Part shown: positions 7,499 through 11,947 of the stretch, one piece after another
Layout of the letters: every line of letters starts with the position of its first letter
Position numbering within the stretch: position 1 is the first letter of the stretch
Origin: Pseudomonadota bacterium
GTDB taxonomy: Bacteria > Myxococcota_A > Polyangia > Polyangiales > Polyangiaceae
NCBI GenBank assembly: GCA_023411445.1
Contig: JAEYOT010000802.1
Span: forward strand, 1 to 11,947
Length of the DNA stretch: 11,947 nt
Direction of reading: 5' to 3'
Position numbers and translations under genes: made by a program
Notes under the pieces: generated by a model
Told to the model about the DNA's origin: nothing
What the model saw: only the letters and a program-made list of their open reading frames with translations
Database searches by the model: none

Positions 7499-7524
7499 CG
7501 CTTTGCGCAGATCGGCGTAACCTT
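7499..7524 (-). promoter_or_regulatory. Bipartite motif upstream of the WYL regulator gene (copy 1 of a shared element)
   Basis: Read on the minus strand this is AAGGTT, nine bases, TGCGCAAAGCG. It ends 46 nt before the GTG start of the WYL gene and matches the element upstream of cas3 at 16 of 17 outer positions. The decamer GCGAACGGGT (plus 7492-7501), also present upstream of cas3, overlaps its end. Its position fits an autoregulatory operator. The role is inferred. Confidence 0.5.
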
Positions 7525-8308
7525 GCACCGTACGCGGGTTTGCTGCCTACGAGCAAGACCCTCGATCGTGCAGGAGGAAGTCGTTAGCGAAATGACTATG
7601 GTCGGCGCATTGAGCGAGGCGAGTTGCGGACGCCGCAACAGAGGCCTGACTTGCGGGACCTTCATTGCTGCGCGCGCAGGCAGTTCCGCCGACGTTCAAT
7701 GGTGGCCACCGTGAAGGGAACGAAAGGTGTCACGATGGCGGAGGACGTATGTCAGGCGCACGTCGTCTGCCCACCATCCGACGGCGTGTGCCCGAACCGC
7801 TTGATGGGCTTGAGCGCCGGCAGGTTGATGGCAAGCGCGACGGCGGAGGATGTGCGCGCGGCGTGATGGCCATCGCATAGCGCGCGGCAGAGGCGTAGCG
7901 CCCATGGCCTTCGATCAGTCGACGCGCAGAGAGCCTCGGCGACGCGGGTAGTGGTGTTGTGGTCGACGAGCTTCTCTTATGGCGGGCGGCGTGGTGCATC
8001 CCGGCGAGAACGTCGTCGGGGAAGCAGGTGGCCGGAACCGCCGGCGGCGAGCCGAAAGCGCAACCATTCGCCGTGTCTTCCTGTTGCGGGAGCAATCAGG
8101 AAGCGGTGATGAGATGCGTCAGCAAGGAGCGGTGCGCCCGCCGCGACAGGTTGCCAGCTCGTTGAGCCGGGCGCTCCAGATGCTCTCCGTAGCGTCGCCC
8201 GAGGCGCTGAGAGCGTGCGAGCGCGATCGACAGAGCGTGCGCTGCGGTCACAGTACCGAGGATGAAAAAAGTGGCTAGCAAGCGCTGGTTTCAAGCTAGG
8301 ATCGCACA

Positions 8309-9154
8309 ATGCGTCACGAGTTCTCGGTTCGCTTCCAGCCAGCCTCAGGGGCGAAGTACGTGCAGGCGGACGCCTATGTGCGCACGCTTGAGGCGGCGCT
8401 TGAGGGACTCTCTTCGCTACGTGCCGCGCTGGCACCCGAGCTGGCAACGAAACATGGCTGGCCACTCCCGCAAGTTCGCGATGCGTTGACGTTCTCGGTT
8501 GGGCCCACCGCCAAGGGCAGCCTCATCGTGCCGCTTGTTGCCGGCAGTGGGGACAGGGGCCCGCAGTTGGCAAGCGATGCCATCGCTCAGGCGTTCTGGA
8601 AGGAAACCGGGTTGGAGCTGGGTCGTGTGGCCAAGGGCCAGGCGTCTCGCCTAAGTGCAAACGGCGCCGAGGCTTTCGCACGAGCGAGTGCGGCGGCGAA
8701 AGACAGCGCCGCGAAGCTCAGCTTTGCTACGAAGACTGGGCGTGGAGCCTGGCGCTCGGTGGCCGTCATCACGTCGCTCGAGGCGGCTCTGCGGAAGCAT
8801 GCCACCGCGCAGCGAAGGGGACACAGAGCAACGACGTCGATCAGTGGACAGATAGTGTCGCTCACGTTCGATCCCCCCGGCTTTACTCTTGCGTCGTCCA
8901 CTGCTCGGCGAAGCGTACGCATGCCCAGCTCGCTGCGAGACCGTGCGCGAGCGCTTTGGGGACACGAGGTCGTTGTTCTCACCGACGCGGTCGTGGCTGC
9001 CGACGGAGCGGTCGCCGACCTGCATGCGATCGACATTCGTTCGGCCGCTACGGCGCAAGCCGCGGACGCAAGCTTTGACAAGACCTTCGGCGTCATGCGC
9101 GGCACTTGGGATAGCGCCGCCGTCGCCTCCCAGCTTGGGCCGACGCGCCACTAA
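8309..9154 (+). CDS. Unrecognised 281-aa protein, candidate large antitoxin paired with PIN toxin
   Basis: I do not recognise the family. The ATG at 8309 has AGGA about eight bases upstream, and codon use is clean to a TAA at 9152. Three parts can be seen. An N-terminal region (about 1-160) starts MRHEFSVRFQ and is Ala-rich and mostly helical, with one strand-rich stretch LTFSVGPTAKGSLIVPLV (60-77). A strand-rich segment (about 177-247), running from ISGQIVSLTF to VVVLTDAVV and IDIRSA, resembles a small beta-barrel. A C-terminal tail, SFDKTFGVMRGTWDS (255-269), has the acidic/aromatic look of peptides by which antitoxins dock onto PIN toxins. No signal peptide or membrane segment is seen. The PIN gene begins four bases after its stop, which is the main reason for suggesting an antitoxin role. 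This is inference; another PIN-associated function is possible. Confidence 0.65.
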   Translation: MRHEFSVRFQPASGAKYVQADAYVRTLEAALEGLSSLRAALAPELATKHGWPLPQVRDALTFSVGPTAKGSLIVPLVAGSGDRGPQLASDAIAQAFWKETGLELGRVAKGQASRLSANGAEAFARASAAAKDSAAKLSFATKTGRGAWRSVAVITSLEAALRKHATAQRRGHRATTSISGQIVSLTFDPPGFTLASSTARRSVRMPSSLRDRARALWGHEVVVLTDAVVAADGAVADLHAIDIRSAATAQAADASFDKTFGVMRGTWDSAAVASQLGPTRH

Positions 9155-9158
9155 CCGC

Positions 9159-9661
9159 ATGCGGGGCGGGACACACAATTGGAAGCGGGTCCTGTTCGAT
9201 ACCAACATGGTCTCGCGTTGGATGGACGGCGATTCGGATTTTCAGCCCCGCTGAAAGCCCTCGTCCGAAAGCTCGCTAAGCGAAATGCGACGTTCTTTGT
9301 GTCTGCCGTTACGATCCAAGAGTTGATGCTCTTCGCTCGCGCTAGCGGCGCGGACCAGAAGGCACACGCCTTCCTGAGTAATACATTCAGCACACTCGAA
9401 TTCGATGAGCGCGCCGCGCTCGAGGCTGCCCGCATTGGGGCTGCCGTCCCGGTCGCTCGCGGGGCGAAGCAGATTGCTCGCGACCTGTGGCACAGAGATA
9501 TTGCGATCCTCGGTACGGCCTCAGTGCACGAAGTGGACGCCGTTATCACGGCGAATGGCACGGACTTTCTCCCGTTTCAGGATCTCGTATCTTGCGAGAT
9601 TCACATTGTTGCAGCGGTACCTCTTCGTGGCAGGCAGCGTGGGTCTGGCGCGAAGAGCTAG
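9159..9661 (+). pseudogene. PIN-domain ribonuclease (VapC-like toxin), frameshifted
   Basis: PIN proteins are Mg-dependent ribonucleases with four acidic active-site residues. From the ATG at 9159 the frame reads to KRVLFDTNMVSRWMDGD, a textbook PIN N-terminus with Asp14, but meets TGA at 9252-9254. The rest of the domain continues in the -1 frame from about 9245 to TAG at 9659: VSAVTIQELMLFARA with the second acid (Glu, codon 9320), HRDIAILGTA with the third (Asp, codon 9497) and NGTDF with the fourth (Asp, codon 9563). One missing base in the CCCC run at 9246-9249 explains the break; restoring it would give about 167 aa with all four acids. The shorter downstream frame alone lacks Asp14. 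It lies four bases behind the 8309 gene with no clear ribosome-binding site, as in a coupled pair. Sequencing error, real inactivation and ribosomal slippage are all open. Confidence 0.8.
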
Positions 9662-9679
9662 GGCGCAGAACTGCGCGCC
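9661..9679 (+). terminator. Hairpin at the end of the PIN gene, possible intrinsic terminator
   Basis: GGGCGCA, loop GAAC, then TGCGCGCC forms a GC-rich stem with one bulged G, beginning on the last base of the PIN stop codon and followed by TTT. The T-run is short, so termination would be weak. It marks the likely end of the two-gene unit. Confidence 0.4.
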
Positions 9680-10019
9680 TTTCGCAGGTCCAAGCGCCCT
9701 GGCCGGTTACTGCTTGCAGTCGTCTAGCTCACCCGCCTCTTCGAGGTCCATCACGTGGGAGATGCTCGTCGCGCGCTGCTGGTCGGCATCGCAGGCTGTG
9801 CAAGGTAGCGCTGCTCGGGTGCGGCGGCATCAGGAGCTGTCCGCAGCGAGCTTGACCGCGGCGGGCATGTCGAGAACTTACGAGGGGTTGTGGAGCTCAC
9901 GGGTCTTGGCTCACTTAAGTTCCCGCGAGGGGGCACGCGCACGGTTGGATGGTGCAGACAGAGCCTTCCTAGGCCCCCAAGAGCGCACCTGACGCCCCCG
10001 ACCTGCTAGACTCCACCGC
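9680..10019. other. 340-bp gap without a supportable gene
   Basis: Between the PIN hairpin and the lipoprotein start I find no convincing gene. A 40-codon minus-strand stretch ending in a TAA at 9709-9707 has ordinary codon use and two CxxC-like cysteines, but it has a stop directly upstream and no good start, so it could at most be a remnant. The right end holds the possible promoter of the lipoprotein gene. Confidence 0.5.
10004..10012 (+). promoter_or_regulatory. Possible extended -10 box of the lipoprotein gene
   Basis: TGCTAGACT resembles an extended -10 element (TGn followed by TAGACT) and stands seven bases before the ATG at 10020, where no Shine-Dalgarno site is seen. If real, the transcript would be leaderless or nearly so. 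No matching -35 box was found at 17 bases. Confidence 0.3.
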
Positions 10020-10931
10020 ATGGTCGGGAAGGTGGCGTGCGGTGTTGTCGCGGTGCTGTGCTTGGCGGCGTGTGGAAAGAGCACGCGCGATGACGGCCAT
10101 CCGGCGACGGCCGGTGAAGGCGGAGCGCCGATCAGCACTGCCGGTGCAGGCGGCGCGGGGCCGGGCGCGATCGAGCAGATTCAGGCGTGCGGGCTCGAGG
10201 AGCCGTGTGAGGCTTCGGGCGCGCAGTGGATCGACGGGACGATGCGGGTTCCGAACGAGGAGTTGGCGCGGTGTGTGCTCAGGGCGCTCTACTATCGCTC
10301 GCCGGGCAAGTACGTGCACGTGACGAGCGAGTCGAGCGGCTCGCGCTTGCGCGCGGACAACTACGTGATCGCGATCAGTGAGTCGCCGTGGGTGTCGCTC
10401 GCGGAGCTGAGGAATGACTCGAGCATCGATGGATCGAGCAGCGTTGAGTCGGGGGCGCGCTGTCGGTTGGCGGCGCCCAGCTACTTCAAGGCATGTTTGG
10501 ACGCGCTGGATGCGGGGGACGAAGAGGCGACTTGGGCTTGCCTGTATGGCGACGAGGGCCGGGTGGCGTGGTTTGCGAGCTGCACGGCTGAGGAGCAGCT
10601 GAGCTGTGAGGCGCCGAGCTGCGGCACGAGCTCCACGGAGTGTTGTGAGGAGGAGCCGGAGCCGTGCGCGGGCTTGGATGAAGCAGAGTGTGAGCTGCGC
10701 GATGAGTGCAGCGCGATTCGGGGTGTGCCGTTCGCGGGCGATACGGAGTGGGAGCCGGAGGCGGCGACGTTCATTGGCTGCCGGTCGGCTTGTCGTGGCG
10801 GGGGTGGTGAGGCTGTGAGCTGCACGTTCGCTCCCGCGCGGCCGGAGGAATGTTTCCTGATCGGGACGACGGCGGGGCCGGATGGCTGGGAGGAGGACTT
10901 CGAGTGCTCTGAGCAGTGCGGGGGGCTGTGA
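10020..10931 (+). CDS. Cys-rich lipoprotein of unknown function
   Basis: This is a predicted exported lipoprotein. The N-terminus has a short charged part, a hydrophobic core (ACGVVAVLCLAAC) and the lipobox LAAC, with lipidated Cys18. A Gly/Ala/Thr-rich linker follows (about 30-55), a common spacer in myxobacterial surface lipoproteins. The 303-aa protein then has many cysteines, clustered toward the C-terminus (for example CGTSSTECC, CRSACRGGG and a final CSEQCGG), which implies disulfide bonding outside the cytoplasm. I recognise no catalytic motif. The residue after Cys18 is Gly, not Asp, so outer-membrane sorting is plausible by the E. coli rule, which may not hold in this group. It stands alone, with a hairpin after the stop and ribH 78 bp downstream. 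Function unknown. Confidence 0.8.
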   Translation: MVGKVACGVVAVLCLAACGKSTRDDGHPATAGEGGAPISTAGAGGAGPGAIEQIQACGLEEPCEASGAQWIDGTMRVPNEELARCVLRALYYRSPGKYVHVTSESSGSRLRADNYVIAISESPWVSLAELRNDSSIDGSSSVESGARCRLAAPSYFKACLDALDAGDEEATWACLYGDEGRVAWFASCTAEEQLSCEAPSCGTSSTECCEEEPEPCAGLDEAECELRDECSAIRGVPFAGDTEWEPEAATFIGCRSACRGGGGEAVSCTFAPARPEECFLIGTTAGPDGWEEDFECSEQCGGL

Positions 10932-10933
10932 GC

Positions 10934-10954
10934 GGCTTTTTCCTGGGGAAAGCC
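10934..10954 (+). terminator. Hairpin after the lipoprotein gene, possible terminator
   Basis: GGCTTTTTC, loop CTG, GGGAAAGCC pairs over nine positions (two G-T pairs) three bases after the TGA. No T-run follows, so it would be a weak or factor-dependent terminator, or only a 3' stabilising hairpin. Confidence 0.35.
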
Positions 10955-11009
10955 AGCTGCTGGCGCGGGTGCGGGCGCATTCTTGGCGCTGTGTTAATAA
11001 GGGCGGCCC

Positions 11010-11504
11010 ATGCCGGCCGATTCCGTGAAATCTATCGAAGGTGCTCTGATCGTCCCTGATGGCGCCAAGTTCGCCATCGTCGCCGCGCGCTTCAATGCGT
11101 TCATCGTGGAGCGGCTCGTGGAGGGAGCGATCGACGCGCTCGTGCGGCACGGCGCGGACGCGAGGAACATCAGCGTGGTGCGGGTGCCGGGCTCGTGGGA
11201 GATCCCGCTAGTGTGCCGGCGCTTGGCCAAGTCCGGCAAGGTGGACGCGGTGGTGGCGCTGGGCGCGGTGATCCGCGGGGCGACGCCGCACTTCGATCAC
11301 GTGGCCAACGAGGTGTCCAAGGGCGTGGCGCAGGCGTCGCTGGAGAGCGGCGTGCCGATCAGCTTCGGCGTCTTGACCACGGACAGCATCGAGCAGGCCG
11401 TGGAGCGCGCGGGCACCAAGGCCGGCAACAAGGGCTTCGACGCGGCGCTGGTCGCGCTCGAGATGGTGACGCTCGGCAAGCAGCTGTCGCAGCAAGGTTT
11501 CTGA
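11010..11504 (+). CDS. ribH: 6,7-dimethyl-8-ribityllumazine synthase
   Basis: RibH condenses 5-amino-6-ribitylaminouracil with 3,4-dihydroxy-2-butanone 4-phosphate, the penultimate step of riboflavin synthesis, in the cytoplasm; family members assemble as pentamers or 60-subunit shells. The 164-aa length is typical. Family motifs are [15 protein letters not shown] (26-40, with the substrate-stacking Phe28), VPGSWEIP (59-66), [14 protein letters not shown] (85-98, with the catalytic His94), [12 protein letters not shown] (119-130) and Arg133 in [11 protein letters not shown], which binds phosphate. AGGG lies about 8-10 bases before the ATG. A TTAATAA box at 10994-11000 stands out from the GC-rich surroundings and could be part of a promoter. 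nusB follows after five bases, a pairing seen in many bacteria, so the two are probably cotranscribed. Confidence 0.97.
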   Translation: MPADSVKSIEGALIVPDGAKFAIVAARFNAFIVERLVEGAIDALVRHGADARNISVVRVPGSWEIPLVCRRLAKSGKVDAVVALGAVIRGATPHFDHVANEVSKGVAQASLESGVPISFGVLTTDSIEQAVERAGTKAGNKGFDAALVALEMVTLGKQLSQQGF

Positions 11505-11509
11505 GGTCG

Positions 11510-11947
11510 ATGGGCGCTCGTACAACCGCTCGTGAAGCTGCGCTGCAGATGCTGTTCGCCATCGAAACGACGAGCAGCGACGTGGAGCAGGCCATTTCGG
11601 ATTTTTGGCGAGAGTTGCCAGGTGACGCGGAGGGCCGCGAGTACGCCGATCAGCTGGTGCGCGGCGTGCGCGCGGACGCGGAGAAGCTGGATCAGCGCAT
11701 CCGCGCCGCGAGCCAGAACTGGCGCTTGGAGCGCATGGCCCGCATCGATCGCAACGCGCTCCGGCTCGGCGCCTATGAGCTACTGACGCGGACGGACGTG
11801 CCGCGCGCGGTGATCTTGGACGAGGCGGTGGAGCTGGCCAAGCGCTTCGGTAGTGAAGAGAGCAGCAAGTTCGTCAATGGGGTCCTGGATCGCATCGCGG
11901 ACGACCTGGGCCGCGCCGACGCGGACGCGAAAGCGAAGGCGAAAGCG
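11510..11947 (+). CDS. nusB: Transcription antitermination factor NusB, cut by the right edge
   Basis: NusB binds boxA RNA together with NusE (ribosomal protein S10) and supports antitermination on rRNA operons. The frame begins at an ATG five bases after the ribH stop. The N-terminus ARTTAREAALQMLFAIE matches the family's conserved first helix. The C-terminal half has MARIDRNALRLGAYELL, followed by VPRAVILDEAVELAKRFG and SSKFVNGVLDRIADDL, the most conserved NusB block. After this core the sequence becomes an Ala/Lys/Asp repeat (ADADAKAKAKA) and is still open at the window end, so the true C-terminus lies outside. The 146 codons seen already cover the usual NusB domain; the tail is an extension. 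Translational coupling to ribH is likely. Confidence 0.95.
   Translation, partial: MGARTTAREAALQMLFAIETTSSDVEQAISDFWRELPGDAEGREYADQLVRGVRADAEKLDQRIRAASQNWRLERMARIDRNALRLGAYELLTRTDVPRAVILDEAVELAKRFGSEESSKFVNGVLDRIADDLGRADADAKAKAKA

Larger units (their letters stand above)
7453..8308. other. 856-bp region without a supportable gene, between WYL regulator and the plus-strand unit
   Basis: This region separates the minus-strand regulator/cas genes from the plus-strand genes, so it should hold the two divergent promoters. Several short open frames exist on both strands (for example 7730-8095 minus, 7979-8278 plus, 8096-8281 minus). They overlap one another, have compositions rich in Arg, Pro and Ser typical of shadow frames, and show no recognisable motif. 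The shared AAGGTT motif and the WYL ribosome-binding site lie at its left end, and an AGGA site for the 8309 gene at its right end. No tRNA, CRISPR repeat or terminal inverted repeat of an insertion sequence was seen. It may contain decayed genes that I cannot identify. Confidence 0.5.

Noticed and set aside
7453..7665. 71-residue N-terminal extension of the WYL protein back to 7665
   Set aside because: The composition is unlike a folded domain, and GGAGG before the GTG at 7452 gives a start directly ahead of the helix-turn-helix. The similar residues ICAKRT/VCAKRT in this extension and in that of cas3 come from the shared DNA motif, not from protein homology.
8096..8281. 61-codon minus-strand frame starting LATFFILGTVTAAHALSIAL, which resembles a signal peptide
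   Set aside because: It has a TTG start without a ribosome-binding site, the remainder is Arg/Leu-rich shadow-like sequence, and it overlaps other equally plausible frames. Too weak to call.
9245..9254. Programmed -1 frameshift site in the PIN gene
   Set aside because: No X XXY YYZ slippery heptamer in the right phase and no obvious pseudoknot after it; a lost C in the CCCC run is simpler. Kept only as an alternative in the findings.
9969..11150. 393-codon open frame on the minus strand
   Set aside because: It runs antisense through the lipoprotein gene and into ribH, is very Arg/Leu/Ala-rich, and is a shadow of high-GC codons in those genes.

Overview
The window is GC-rich bacterial chromosomal DNA. 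A Myxococcota (Polyangia-like) host is my best guess: it has a ribH-nusB pair and a Cys-rich lipoprotein with a Gly/Ala-rich linker after the lipobox. This is inference from style and content; no marker gene settles it.

Positions 1-7452, all on the minus strand, hold the effector half of a type I-E CRISPR-Cas locus. In transcription order the genes are a WYL-domain regulator, cas3 (HD nuclease plus helicase), cas8e/cse1, cse2, cas7e and the first 108 codons of cas5e, which runs off the left edge. cas6e, cas1, cas2 and the CRISPR array would be expected further left; no array lies in this window. The four Cascade genes are chained by 4-base ATGA overlaps. cas3 is set apart by a 92-bp gap before cas8e and a 65-bp gap after the WYL gene. 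The same bipartite motif (AAGGTT, 9 nt, TGCGCMAAGCG) lies 40-46 nt upstream of both the WYL start and the cas3 start, so it is a candidate operator through which the WYL protein controls itself and cas3.

Positions 7453-8308 hold no gene I can support. From 8309 onward everything reads on the plus strand. First comes a two-gene unit: an unrecognised 281-aa protein with an antitoxin-like C-terminus, then a PIN-domain (VapC-like) ribonuclease gene whose reading frame is broken by one base near codon 30. A hairpin follows the PIN stop, then about 340 bp with no clear gene.

Positions 10020-11947 look like core chromosome: a Cys-rich outer-membrane-type lipoprotein, ribH (lumazine synthase) and nusB (antitermination factor, cut by the right edge). 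The layout suggests a defence island (CRISPR-Cas plus a probable toxin-antitoxin module) next to a conserved riboflavin/antitermination locus.
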